DNA of 64,000 bases from Streptomyces sp. GESEQ-35 (GCF_017948485.1 NZ_JAFFSX010000006.1:248001-312000), one strand, 5' to 3'; shown: positions 33,644-43,224, numbered from the stretch's first letter. Notes: generated by a model not told the origin, from the letters alone. Numbers and translations are program-made.

Positions 33644-34812
33644 TGTCCGCACCGGCCGAATGGGCGCTTGGCGTGCCCGCACGTGCCACCGCACCACAGA
33701 CCGCACCGGGGCATGCCACGCGCGCTGTCCTGGTCATTCCCGTCGTGTTCCTGCCCCTGGGTGTGTGCGCGATCACCGCCGAACACCCGGGCCCGGCCGC
33801 CGCCGCACTCGGAGTGGCCGCGCTCATGGGGACGTACGTCCTGTTCCTGCTGCTCAGCCTGCCGTTACGGCCCCGGATCCGCGGGCACCGGCTGGGGCTG
33901 ACGCTCACCGCACAAGGGGTCCTCGGCTTTCTGCCCGTCATCGCGCCGGGACCCGTGTGGCCCGGGATGGCCGGATACTTCGCCGGCTCACTGCTGCTGA
34001 CGGTGACGGCGCGCACGGGCCGGGTACTCGCCGCGCTCGCCGTCGCCGGGGTGTGCGCCGCCGCCTTCGGGGAGGGCGCCGGGCTCGCCCGCTGGCTGTA
34101 CGCGGGCTGGTCCACCGCCGTCGTCGCCCTCGTCGTGTACGGCACCGCACGCCTGAGCCGGCTGGTGCGGACCGCCCGTGAGGAGCGGGAGATGCTGGCC
34201 TGGCGCGCCGTGGAGCAGGAGCGCCGCCGCTACGCCCGCGACCTGCACGACCTACTCGGCTACAGCCTCTCCGCGATCACCCTCAAGGGAGACCTCGCAC
34301 AACGACTCGTACGGCAGCAACCCGAGCGGTCCCGGCAGGAGCTGGACGGACTGCTGGTCGTGGCCCGCCAGGCGCTGTCCGACGTACGCACCGTGGCACG
34401 CGGCTACCGCGATCTGTCGCTCACCGCGGAGGCGGAGTCGGCGCGTTCGCTGCTCACCGCCGGCGACGTCCGCGCCAGTGTGGACCTGCGCTGCGAGAGC
34501 CAGGGGCCCGTCGGGACGGTGCTGGCCACGGTACTGCGGGAGGGCGTCACCAACATCGTCCGGCACAGCAAGGCCACCGAGTGCCGGATCGAGACCCGGC
34601 GCACGGACGGGGGGTTCGTGCGGCTGGTCATCTCCAACGACGGGGTGGGAGCGGCGCGTTCGGGTCCCTTCCCATGTCTGGAGGGCGGTGGCTCGGGAGG
34701 TCTCTCCAACCTCGCCGAGCGGCTCGCGGCGATCGGCGGCCGGCTCAGCGTGGACACCGACGAACGTGGGTGGTACCGGGTGACGGCGGAGGCGCCTGCG
34801 CATCTCGGGTAG
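33643..34812 (+). CDS. DesK/NarX-type sensor histidine kinase with TTA codon
   Basis: A 389-residue sensor kinase. Residues about 25-170 hold 4-5 membrane helices with no large outside domain. The HisKA_3 motif is RRRYARDLHDLLGYSLSAI with His202, and the ATPase domain ends the protein (LREGVTNIVRHSKA, GGGSGGLSNLAERLAAIGG). Codon 75 is TTA, so translation is bldA-dependent. The gene faces the response regulator gene end to end, 20 bp apart, and is divergent from SARP 2. It may sense membrane state or envelope stress and link this to the MMPL exporter upstream of the regulator. Confidence 0.9.
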   Translation: MSAPAEWALGVPARATAPQTAPGHATRAVLVIPVVFLPLGVCAITAEHPGPAAAALGVAALMGTYVLFLLLSLPLRPRIRGHRLGLTLTAQGVLGFLPVIAPGPVWPGMAGYFAGSLLLTVTARTGRVLAALAVAGVCAAAFGEGAGLARWLYAGWSTAVVALVVYGTARLSRLVRTAREEREMLAWRAVEQERRRYARDLHDLLGYSLSAITLKGDLAQRLVRQQPERSRQELDGLLVVARQALSDVRTVARGYRDLSLTAEAESARSLLTAGDVRASVDLRCESQGPVGTVLATVLREGVTNIVRHSKATECRIETRRTDGGFVRLVISNDGVGAARSGPFPCLEGGGSGGLSNLAERLAAIGGRLSVDTDERGWYRVTAEAPAHLG

Positions 34813-34832
34813 CGACAGGTGGCTTCGGGTAG

Positions 34833-35441
34833 CTACAGCAGCCAGCCCGACTCCTGTGCGATCCGCACCGCGTCCAGCCTGTTGCGCGCGTTGAGCTTGG
34901 TGACGACGGAGGTGAGGTAGTTCCGGACGGTGCCCGTCGACAGATGCAGCGCCTCGGCGATCTCCGTGGCGTCGGCACCCCGCGCCGCCCAGCGCAGGAT
35001 CTCCGTCTCGCGCTCGGTGAGCGGGGACTCCCCGTCGGAGAAGGCGGACAGCGCCAGCTCCGGGTCGACGACCCGCTCACCCTCGGCGGCCTTGCGGACC
35101 ACCTCGGCGAGATAGGAGGCGGGCGAGTCCTTCAGGACGAACCCGGTGACCCGCTCGGCCAGGGCCCGGCGCAGGGTACCGGGCTTGCCGAGGCTGGTGA
35201 GGATGACGGTACGGCAGCCGGGCAGCCGCTCGTGCAGCTGCGCCGCCGCCGTGATGCCGTCTATGCGGGGCAGGTCGAGGTCGATGACCGCGACGTCGGG
35301 CCGGGAGGCGAGCGCGGCGTCGAGCACCTCGTCCCCCGATTCGACTTCCGCGACCACCTCCAGGTCGGGCTCCAGGTTGAGCAGTGCCACAAGGGCACCG
35401 CGCACCATGGAGACGTCCTCGGCCAGCAGGATCCGAATCAA
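34833..35441 (-). CDS. NarL/LuxR-type response regulator
   Basis: A 202-residue two-component regulator. The receiver domain has the acidic pair in LLAEDVS and Asp54 as the phosphorylation site (VIDLDLPRIDG), with Thr/Ser and Lys at ILTSLG and FVLKDSPA. The LuxR-type HTH is at about 140-200 (PLTERETEILRWAARGADATEIAEALHLSTGTVRNYLTSVVTKLNARNR). It is the likely partner of the convergent histidine kinase. The MMPL exporter gene lies upstream on the same strand, with 138 bp between them, so a separate promoter is possible. Confidence 0.93.
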   Translation of the reverse strand: MIRILLAEDVSMVRGALVALLNLEPDLEVVAEVESGDEVLDAALASRPDVAVIDLDLPRIDGITAAAQLHERLPGCRTVILTSLGKPGTLRRALAERVTGFVLKDSPASYLAEVVRKAAEGERVVDPELALSAFSDGESPLTERETEILRWAARGADATEIAEALHLSTGTVRNYLTSVVTKLNARNRLDAVRIAQESGWLL

Positions 35442-35579
35442 TCCACCCCCCAGGCAGATGCGGACAGAAGGTCCGCCGATTGTGGCCCGGAGTGTAGCCC
35501 TGCCTTATGGCCGTTTTGTGAGGGATTTGTGCGGAGGGTAGAGGTGTGGTAACGCTCTGCCATGTATGTGGGGTTGGCG

Positions 35580-37775
35580 CTATTGAGGCACCAACTCCCG
35601 TGTGTCTGTGGTGTTTTCGGTCATTCCCGCGCGCCGGTGCAGCTTCCGCAGTGCGCGCGGCGCCCACCAGGTGGCCCGTCCGGTCAGCCGCAGCACGGCG
35701 GGCACCAGCAGGCTCCGCACCACCATGGCGTCCATCAGCACCGCGAGCCCCACACCCAGGCCGAGCATCTTGATGTTCGTGACCCGAGAGGTGCCGATGG
35801 CGACCATCACCACGGCCAGGATCAGCGCCGCCGCGGTGATCAGCCCGCCGGTGCGGCGGATGCCGTCCGCGATCGCGGCCCGGTGGTCGCCGCCGGCCTC
35901 GTACTCCTCCTTGATACGGGAGATGAGGAACACCCCGTAGTCCATCGAGAGCCCGAACGCCACACAGAACATCAGCACGGGGAGTGCGGTTTCGATATCA
36001 CCCGTGGGCGTGAATCCGAGCGGCCCCGACAGATGGCCCTGCTGGAAGACCCACACCATCGCCCCGAACATCGCGGTCAGACTCAGGGCGTTGAGCACGA
36101 TCGCGAGGACCGGCAGCAGCACACTGCCGGTGAACAGGAAGACCAGGATCAGTGTGGCGGCGGCGATGATGCCCAGCGCCCAGGGGAGACGTTCGGCGGT
36201 GCCGTCCTGGGTGTCGGCGAGGACGGCGGCGGGGCCCGTCACCGAGGCGTCGAAGGGCGCCGGGACATCCCGGATCTCGTCCACCAGGTCCAGGCTGGAG
36301 CGCGAAGTGGCCTCACCGGAGTGCAGCACGGTGAGGTACCCCGGCTGCTCGTCCGCACCGGCCCGCGCACCCTTCACGAACTGCCCTGCCGGGCCTGTCA
36401 CTTGGACCACGTGCGGCAGTGCGGAGACCTCGCGGCTGTAGCCGGCGACCGCCTCCCGGTCCGGGGAGCCCTCGATGAGTACGGTGAGCGCGCTGCCCGG
36501 ACTCGCCGGGAAATCCTCCCTCAGCTGCTGCTGCACGACCCGCGGACCGGACGACTCGGGCAGCTGCCGGTCGTCCGCCGTGCCGAAGTGGACGTCCTTG
36601 AAGGGCAGGCCGAGGGCCACGAGAACGGCCACCGTGCCGACGAGGAAGTACGGGGCGCGGCGCATCACGAGCCGCGCGAGCCGTCCCCAGACCGCCCCCG
36701 GTTCTCCCGACTTCTGCCTGGAGAGCGGCAGGCGCAGCGCGTTCACCCGCCGCCCCAGCAGGACCAGCACGGCAGGCAGCGCGATCAGCGAGGCCGCCGC
36801 CGCGATCAGCACGACGGCGATCCCGGCGTACGCGAACGACTTGAGGAAGTACTGCTGGAACACGAACATCGACGCCAGGCACGCGGCGACGGTCAGCGCC
36901 GAGAACAGCACGGTCCGGCCCGCCGTCCGCAGCGTCGCGATCACCGCCGCCCGGGGTTCGAGCCCCGCCGCCAGCTCCTCGCGGTGCCGGCGCACGATGA
37001 GCAGGGCGTAGTCGATGGCGAGCCCGAGCCCCAGCGCCGTGGTCAGATTCTGCGCGTACACCGAGACATCGGTGAACTCGGTGACGATCCGCAGCACCGC
37101 GTTCGTGCCGAGGATCGCCACGATCCCCACCAGCAGCGGCAGCAGCGCCGCGACCGCACTGCCGAACACGATCACCAGCAGGACGAGAGTGAGCGGCAGC
37201 GCGATCATCTCGGCCCGCACCAGATCCTCGGCGATCACCTCCTGCGAGGCGTGCCGCACGGCGGCCGGACCGCCCAACTCCACGTCCACCACACCGTGTT
37301 CACCGCTGAAGCGCGGCTCCAGGGCCTTGAGGGTGTCGTCGACGGCATCCTCGTTGCCGCTCAGGTGCGCGGTGATCAGCGCCTCGCCGCCGTCCCTCGC
37401 GCGCAGCGACCTGTCACCGCCGTCCCAGTACGAGACGACCCCGCCGACGCCGGGTTCCTGCGCCAGACCGCGGGCGAGGGAGCGGGCCTCGGCGGTCACC
37501 TTCGGATCGTCGACACCGTTCGGTGCGCTGACCAGCAGCAGCAGATTCGGCTGGGACGCGGGAAAGCGCTTCTCCAACTGGGCGGTGGCGTACGTCGATT
37601 CGGAGCCCGGGATCTGCGAGCCGCCGCTGCCGAGCCGATCCGCGACCCCCTTGCCGAGCAGTACGGCCGCCGCGGTGAGCAGCAGCACGAGCAGCAGGGT
37701 GAGGCGTGGACGGGCGGTGAGCGCACGGGTCGTACGACTGCTGTCCGGTGGGGTGGGCGGGGGCGAGCTGGTCAT
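35580..37775 (-). CDS. MMPL/RND-family exporter
   Basis: A 731-residue membrane protein with the two-fold MMPL layout: one helix, an outside domain, five helices, then the same again. Marks are GLGLAIDYALLIVRRHREEL and CVAFGLSMDYGVFLISRIKEEY, the conserved Asp-Tyr pairs of the proton relay. MMPL proteins export lipids and lipophilic metabolites. Placed beside an acyl-tetronate cluster and a DesK-like two-component system, it is a good candidate exporter or self-resistance pump for the product, but this is inference. ATG at 37775 has GGAGG nearby. Confidence 0.92.
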   Translation of the reverse strand: MTSSPPPTPPDSSRTTRALTARPRLTLLLVLLLTAAAVLLGKGVADRLGSGGSQIPGSESTYATAQLEKRFPASQPNLLLLVSAPNGVDDPKVTAEARSLARGLAQEPGVGGVVSYWDGGDRSLRARDGGEALITAHLSGNEDAVDDTLKALEPRFSGEHGVVDVELGGPAAVRHASQEVIAEDLVRAEMIALPLTLVLLVIVFGSAVAALLPLLVGIVAILGTNAVLRIVTEFTDVSVYAQNLTTALGLGLAIDYALLIVRRHREELAAGLEPRAAVIATLRTAGRTVLFSALTVAACLASMFVFQQYFLKSFAYAGIAVVLIAAAASLIALPAVLVLLGRRVNALRLPLSRQKSGEPGAVWGRLARLVMRRAPYFLVGTVAVLVALGLPFKDVHFGTADDRQLPESSGPRVVQQQLREDFPASPGSALTVLIEGSPDREAVAGYSREVSALPHVVQVTGPAGQFVKGARAGADEQPGYLTVLHSGEATSRSSLDLVDEIRDVPAPFDASVTGPAAVLADTQDGTAERLPWALGIIAAATLILVFLFTGSVLLPVLAIVLNALSLTAMFGAMVWVFQQGHLSGPLGFTPTGDIETALPVLMFCVAFGLSMDYGVFLISRIKEEYEAGGDHRAAIADGIRRTGGLITAAALILAVVMVAIGTSRVTNIKMLGLGVGLAVLMDAMVVRSLLVPAVLRLTGRATWWAPRALRKLHRRAGMTENTTDTRELVPQ

Positions 37776-37864
37776 CGGAGGCGTCCTCCCTGAATCCCCG
37801 GGACCGACCGGGGTTCCCTGGTGAGCGGGCAGGGTGCTGCGGCCTCCGATGGTCGTGACCGTGG

Positions 37865-39622
37865 CTAAAGCGGTGGCTGCGTCGGGCGCTCCGCGGGGGC
37901 CGCACTGGGTTGTCGTTTGTCTGCCGGCCCGTCGGGGCTGGTCGCGCAGTTCCCCGCGCCCCTTCGGGGCGCGGTAGCGCCAGACGTGTTGAGATACGCG
38001 CGCCAGCCCCCGTACGACGTGATGTCGGCCGCGTCGGCCAGCGCTGCCGGCTCGCAGAGGAAACCGGGGACGCGGCTGCCGTCGGCCAGTTCGACGCTGC
38101 CCAGCGTCATCGGGCGGGGGAGGGCGGCCAGCAGGCGTCCCAGGCCCTCCGCCGGGAGGCGCCACACCTCGGCCTCGACGGCTGCGCCGCCCTCGCCGAC
38201 GCGGACCAGGCCCGGCTTGGGCGGGGTGGTCGCCAGTGCGTACAGGCCGTAGACCGGGGCGGTCGTCGTCGTACGGTCCAACCGGGCGCCCAGAGCGAGG
38301 AGTTGCGGGTTGAGGGGCTGGCCCGACAGATGGGCGCCCACGACCGCGAGCCGGGTCTCAGGCTGGAGCAGTCCGGCGATCCGCGTCAGCCGTTCGTCGG
38401 TGAACGCCCCTCCGACCAGCATCACACCGAACGGCAGGCCGTTCACCTCGCCCGCCGGGACGGCCACCGCCGCCAGGCCGAAGAGGTTCGTGGAGTTGGT
38501 GAAGCGGCCCAGGCGGGCGTTGGCGCCCAGCGGATCGGCGGCGACCTCGGCGAGGGTGGGGTGGCCGGGTGTGGTGGGCAGCAACAGGGCGTCCGCGTCG
38601 GCGAGTTCGGTTTCGGCGTGTGCGCGCAGGGTGGCGAGCCGCTCCTGGTCCGCGTAGAGCTGGTGGGCCGGAATGTCGCGGGCGCGGGTGATGATGCCGG
38701 CGACGGTGGGATCGAGGCCGGCACCGCCTTCGGAGAGCAACTTGTCGACAAAGCTCCCCACGGCTGTGTAGCGCTCGGCGACGAAGGCACCCTCGTAGAG
38801 CATCGCGGCGGCCTCGGTGAAGGGGGTGAGGTCGAGCGTGCGCACCTCCGCGCCCGCCTCGGTGACCTGCCGTACGGCCGCCTCGTACGCGTCCGCCCAG
38901 CCCGGATCCAACTCGCCGAGCTGTTCCGGTGACGCGACCGCGATCCGCCAGGGGCCCGGTGCGCGCTGGGGGAGTTGCTGGTCCAGCGCGGTCAGGTACG
39001 ACATGGCCTGCTCGGCTTCCGGGAGCGTCCGCGCGAACACCGTCACGCAGTCGAGCGAGGCGCAGGCCGGGACGACGCCCTCGGTCGGGACCAGGCCGCG
39101 GGTGGGCTTGAGGCCGACGATGCCGTTGAAGGCGGCCGGGACCCGGCCCGAGCCGGCGGTGTCCGTACCGAGCGCGAAGTCGACGATGCCGAGCGCCACC
39201 GCTGTGGCCGAACCGGAACTGGAACCGCCGCTGATCCTTGAGGGGTCGTGGGCATTGCGTACGGCACCGTAAGGGGAGCGCGTGCCGACGAGGCCGGTCG
39301 CGAACTGGTCGAGGTTTGTGGTGCCGAGGACGAGCGCGCCCGCGGCACGGAGACGGGCGACCACGGGTGCGTCGGCCTCGGGCCGGTAGGCGTACGACGG
39401 ACAGCCCGCCGTGGTCGGCAACCCGGCCACGTCGATGTTGCCCTTGGCGGCGAACAGGCGGCCCGCGAGCGGAAGCCGCTCGCCGCGAGCCAGACGTTCA
39501 TCGAGCGCGGCGGCCTCCGCCTCGACCTCCTCCCGACGCCGCAGTTCGATCCAGACCTCGGGTCGGTCCACGGCCTCGATACGGGCGTATGCGGCGCGGA
39601 CACGGGACAGGATCGTCATCAT
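37865..39622 (-). CDS. atzF: Allophanate hydrolase
   Basis: A 585-residue amidase-signature enzyme that splits allophanate into two ammonia and two CO2. The catalytic triad is visible: Lys60 (KGNIDVAG), cis-Ser134 (SGGSSSGSA) and Ser158 (TDTAGSGR). The additional C-terminal domain (about 460-545, VYGLYALATTPPKPGLVRVGEGG, VPGFLCEPAAL) is that of AtzF. The final about 35 residues (from APRRGAGNCATS) come from a dispersed repeat and are unlike the family. It follows the carboxylase gene by 101 bp and completes the operon. ATG at 39622 or 39619, with GAGGAG upstream. Confidence 0.93.
   Translation of the reverse strand: MMTILSRVRAAYARIEAVDRPEVWIELRRREEVEAEAAALDERLARGERLPLAGRLFAAKGNIDVAGLPTTAGCPSYAYRPEADAPVVARLRAAGALVLGTTNLDQFATGLVGTRSPYGAVRNAHDPSRISGGSSSGSATAVALGIVDFALGTDTAGSGRVPAAFNGIVGLKPTRGLVPTEGVVPACASLDCVTVFARTLPEAEQAMSYLTALDQQLPQRAPGPWRIAVASPEQLGELDPGWADAYEAAVRQVTEAGAEVRTLDLTPFTEAAAMLYEGAFVAERYTAVGSFVDKLLSEGGAGLDPTVAGIITRARDIPAHQLYADQERLATLRAHAETELADADALLLPTTPGHPTLAEVAADPLGANARLGRFTNSTNLFGLAAVAVPAGEVNGLPFGVMLVGGAFTDERLTRIAGLLQPETRLAVVGAHLSGQPLNPQLLALGARLDRTTTTAPVYGLYALATTPPKPGLVRVGEGGAAVEAEVWRLPAEGLGRLLAALPRPMTLGSVELADGSRVPGFLCEPAALADAADITSYGGWRAYLNTSGATAPRRGAGNCATSPDGPADKRQPSAAPAERPTQPPL
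37921..37972 (+). repeat. Dispersed palindromic repeat, copy 3 (inside atzF 3' end)
   Basis: Contains GGCTGGTCGCGCAGTTCCCC and the GCGCCCC-TTC-GGGGCGC hairpin. It supplies the last codons of atzF on the opposite strand. Copy 4, inverted, lies just before the atzF start. Confidence 0.85.
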
Positions 39623-39644
39623 TTCTTGTTCTCCTCAGGATGCA

Positions 39645-39696
39645 ACGCCCCAAGGGGCGCGGGGAACTGCGCGACCAGCCACGACGGACCCGCAGG
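39645..39696 (-). repeat. Dispersed palindromic repeat, copy 4
   Basis: Inverted copy in the 101-bp gap between the carboxylase stop and the atzF start, reading GGGGAACTGCGCGACCAGCC on the plus strand after a CGCCCC-AA-GGGGCG hairpin. With copy 3 it brackets atzF in inverted orientation and may reduce read-through into atzF. Confidence 0.85.
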
Positions 39697-39723
39697 CGAG
39701 ACACCGGCCCTCCAGCGAAGCGC

Positions 39724-42700
39724 TCATGCGGGCGCGAGGACGATCAGGGCCGTCCCCGCTTCCACGGTGTCCCCGGGCCGGACCAGGATCTCGGTCACCA
39801 CGCCGCCGGCCGGCGCGTGCACCCTGGATTCCATCTTCATCGCCTCCAGGGAGAGCAGCGGCTGCCCGGCGGTCACCGTGTCTCCCGGCGAGACGGTCAC
39901 CTGCCAGACCGACGCGGCGAACTCGGCCTCCACCAGCCGGCCACCCTCCGGCACGAGCACTTCGGCAGGCGGCGTCGCCATCGGTGCCTCCGCCCGAGTG
40001 AACTCGCCCGCCGCCTCCCACGCGTCCCGCTCCGCCGCGAAGGCGGCACCCTGCCGGGCCCGGAACGCGGCGATGGACCCGGCGTTCGCGGCGAGGAAGG
40101 CCTGGTACTCGGCGAGCGAGAACGTGCCCTCCTCGATGCGCGGCACGAAGCGCCCGGACTTGATGTCGGCGCGCAGCTCCAGCAGCTCCTCGGCATCCAC
40201 CGGGTACCACTTGATCCGGTCGAAGAAGCGCAGCAGCCAGGGCGACCCCGGCTCGAACGCGCCGCGCTGCTGCCACCCCGACCACACCTGGGTCGTACGG
40301 CCCACGAACTGATAGCCGCCCGGGCCCTCCATGCCGTAGACGCACAGATACGCCCCGCCGATGCCGACCGAGTTCTCGGCCGTCCAGGTGCGTGCCGGGT
40401 TGTACTTGGTGGTGACCAACCGGTGCCGCGGGTCGAGCGGGGTCGCCACGGGCGCGCCCAAGTAGACGTCTCCCAGGCCGAGTACGAGGTACTCCGCGTC
40501 GAAGACCGTGCGGTACACGTCCGTCACCGAGTCGAGTCCGTTGACCCGGCGGATGAACTCGATGTTCCACGGACACCACGGCGCGTCGTCGCGCACGCCC
40601 GCCATGTAGCGGGCGATGGCCTCACGGGTCGCGGGGTCGTCCCAGGAGAGGGGCAGGTGGACGGTGCGGGAGGGGACGACGAGTTCGTCGGAGGGAGGGA
40701 GCGAGGAGACCGTCTCCCTTACGGCAGCGAGGAGTTCGTGCTGCGGCAGCCGTCGCGGGTCCGCCTGTATCTGAAGGGAGCGGATGCCCGGCGTGAGGTC
40801 CGTGACCCCGTCGAGGGACTCTGCGGCCACCGCCTCCATCAGCGCGTGGACACGCATACGCAGCGCCAGGTCCAGCTGCATCGGCCCGAACTCGACGAGC
40901 AGGTTGTCGTCGCCGCTGCGCCGGTACGTCACATCGCCGTCCCGCGCCAGCACCCCGCCGTCCACGATCGCGGCCCGGGACGCGCCGTCGACACCGACCG
41001 GCATGAACCGCACGGTGTCACCCGGCCGCAGCTGGCCCAGCTTCCACCGCTCCGCGCTCAGCACGGTCGCCGGGCACACGAACCCGCCGAGCGAGGGACC
41101 GTCCGGACCCAGCAGCACCGGCATGTCGCCGGTGTAGTCGACGGCGCCGACGGAGTACGGGGTGTCGTGGATGTTGGACGGGTGCAGGCCCGCCTCACCG
41201 CCGTCGGTGCGGGCCCAGCGGGGCTTCGGGCCGACCAGCCGGACGCCGGTCCGCGCCGAGTTGAAGTGGACCTTCCAGCCGGCCGCGTAGAAGTCCCGGA
41301 TGTCGTCCTCGGTGAAGAACTCCGGTGCGGCGTGCGGGCCTTCGACGGCGCCGATGTGCCACTCGGCGTCGAAGACGGGGCGGTCTGCGCGGGGTGTGGG
41401 GATGCCTTCCGCGACCGTCCCCCCGTGCAGTACATCCCCCGTTCGCAGCGCCCGCCCCCCGTGACCGCCGAACCGGCCCAGCGTGAAGGTGCTCGCGCTG
41501 CCCAGGAACGCGGGCACGTCCAGACCGCCCGCGAACAGCACATACGTCCGCAGCCCGTGCTCCGTGGGCGCCCCGGTCTCCAGTACGGCCCCCGCGGGCA
41601 CCGTCACCGGCTCCCACTGTGCGACCGGCGCACCGTCGACGGTCACCGGCGCGGGGGCGCCCGTCACGCACACGGTCGTCGGCTGTGTGAACCTCAACGC
41701 CGGGCCCTGGAGGGTGCATTCGAGCCCGGGCGCGCCCTCGGAGTTGCCCAGCGCCCGGTTGCCCAGCCGGAAGGACAGGTCGTCCATCGGGCCGCACGGC
41801 GGCACGCCGACCTGCCAGTAGCCGGTGCGGCCCGGCCAGTCCTGCACGGTGGTGAGCGTCCCGCCGGAGACGACCTCGATGCGCGGCATCGGGTCACTCA
41901 CCCGCGCGAGGGTGGCCGTCGAGTGCGTGGCCGCAGCGAACTCCCGGTCCGTGAGCGCCGCCCGCACCAGCCCCAGGTTCGTCTCGATGCCGTCGACCCG
42001 CGTGCGGGCCAGCGCCGCGTCGAGCCGCCGCAGGGCGTGCTCCCGGTCCGGTCCGTACGCGATGACCTTCGCGAGCAGCGGATCGTACGACGTGGTCACC
42101 TCGGTGCCCGTCTCCACCCAGCCGTCGACCCGCACGCCCGGCGGGAACTCGACCCGGGTCAACAGGCCCGCGCTGGGCCGGTGTTCCCGACTCGGATCCT
42201 CCGCGTACAGGCGTGCCTCGACGGCGTGCCCGCGCGGCGCGCCGGGGTCGCGCACGACGTCCGTCTCGCCGCGGGCCAGCCGTAGCATCCAGGCGACCAG
42301 ATCGACGCCGTAGATCTCCTCGGTGACCGGGTGCTCGACCTGGAGGCGCGTGTTGACCTCCAGGAAGTAGGCCTCTTCGCGGGCGGCGTCGTAGACGAAC
42401 TCGACGGTTCCGGCGGAGCGGTAGTCGACCGAAGCGCACAAGTCGCGTGCGGATGAGGCGAGTTGACCCCGCACGTGGTCCGGCAGCCCGGGTGCGGGCG
42501 CCTCCTCCAGCACCTTCTGGTTGCGCCGCTGGAGGGAGCAGTCCCGGTCGCCGAAGGTGACGACCTTTCCCGTCCCGTCGCCGAAGACCTGTACCTCGAC
42601 ATGGCGGGCCTGCTCGACGAGCCGTTCGAGGAAGACACCTGCGGAGGAGAAGGATGCGGCGGCGACGCGCTGCACCCGTTCCCAGGCCTCGGTCAGTTCA

Positions 42701-43224
42701 TCGGCTGAGCGACATGCCGACATGCCGATACCGCCGCCCCCGCCGGTCGCCTTGAGCATGACGGGAAAGCCGATCGCCCGGGCCGCTTCCAGGGCCTCCG
42801 CGACCGAGCCCAGCAGTCCTGTTCCCGGCGCCAGCGGCACCCCGGCCGCCTCGGCGGCCGCCCGTGCCGTGTGCTTCGCGCCGAACAGCTCCAGTTGCTC
42901 CGGCGTCGGGCCCACGAACACGATCCCGGCCTCCTCGCAGCGCCGCGCGAACGCCGCGTCCTCGGACAGGAAGCCGTACCCGGGGTGGATCGCGTCCGCG
43001 CCGGTGTCCTTGGCGGCCTTCAGCACCAGGTCCGCGTCGAGGTACGACTCCTTCGCGGGCGCCGGGCCCAGCCGTACCGCCGCGTCCGCCAGCCGGACGT
43101 GGGGTGCGGAGCGGTCGGCGTCGGAGTACACGGCGACCGTGCGCAGGCCGAGTTCACGAGCGGTACGGATGATCCGTACGGCGATCTCGCCGCGGTTGGC
43201 GACGAGCAGCGTGTCGAAGGTCAT
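39724..43224 (-). CDS. Urea/guanidine carboxylase (biotin-dependent)
   Basis: An 1166-residue multidomain enzyme. In order: biotin carboxylase (1-450; LLVANRGEIAVRIIRTARELG, GGGGIGM, FLEVNTRLQVEHPVTEEIYGVDLV), KipA-like carboxyltransferase (PVQDWPGRTGYWQVGVPPCGPMDD region to about 770), KipI-like domain (to about 1040) and a C-terminal biotinyl domain with EAMKMES. It carboxylates urea or, more likely given the two DUF1989 neighbours, guanidine, using ATP and bicarbonate. The start overlaps the DUF1989 gene by ATGA. Which substrate it prefers cannot be read from the sequence. Confidence 0.92.
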   Translation of the reverse strand: MTFDTLLVANRGEIAVRIIRTARELGLRTVAVYSDADRSAPHVRLADAAVRLGPAPAKESYLDADLVLKAAKDTGADAIHPGYGFLSEDAAFARRCEEAGIVFVGPTPEQLELFGAKHTARAAAEAAGVPLAPGTGLLGSVAEALEAARAIGFPVMLKATGGGGGIGMSACRSADELTEAWERVQRVAAASFSSAGVFLERLVEQARHVEVQVFGDGTGKVVTFGDRDCSLQRRNQKVLEEAPAPGLPDHVRGQLASSARDLCASVDYRSAGTVEFVYDAAREEAYFLEVNTRLQVEHPVTEEIYGVDLVAWMLRLARGETDVVRDPGAPRGHAVEARLYAEDPSREHRPSAGLLTRVEFPPGVRVDGWVETGTEVTTSYDPLLAKVIAYGPDREHALRRLDAALARTRVDGIETNLGLVRAALTDREFAAATHSTATLARVSDPMPRIEVVSGGTLTTVQDWPGRTGYWQVGVPPCGPMDDLSFRLGNRALGNSEGAPGLECTLQGPALRFTQPTTVCVTGAPAPVTVDGAPVAQWEPVTVPAGAVLETGAPTEHGLRTYVLFAGGLDVPAFLGSASTFTLGRFGGHGGRALRTGDVLHGGTVAEGIPTPRADRPVFDAEWHIGAVEGPHAAPEFFTEDDIRDFYAAGWKVHFNSARTGVRLVGPKPRWARTDGGEAGLHPSNIHDTPYSVGAVDYTGDMPVLLGPDGPSLGGFVCPATVLSAERWKLGQLRPGDTVRFMPVGVDGASRAAIVDGGVLARDGDVTYRRSGDDNLLVEFGPMQLDLALRMRVHALMEAVAAESLDGVTDLTPGIRSLQIQADPRRLPQHELLAAVRETVSSLPPSDELVVPSRTVHLPLSWDDPATREAIARYMAGVRDDAPWCPWNIEFIRRVNGLDSVTDVYRTVFDAEYLVLGLGDVYLGAPVATPLDPRHRLVTTKYNPARTWTAENSVGIGGAYLCVYGMEGPGGYQFVGRTTQVWSGWQQRGAFEPGSPWLLRFFDRIKWYPVDAEELLELRADIKSGRFVPRIEEGTFSLAEYQAFLAANAGSIAAFRARQGAAFAAERDAWEAAGEFTRAEAPMATPPAEVLVPEGGRLVEAEFAASVWQVTVSPGDTVTAGQPLLSLEAMKMESRVHAPAGGVVTEILVRPGDTVEAGTALIVLAPA

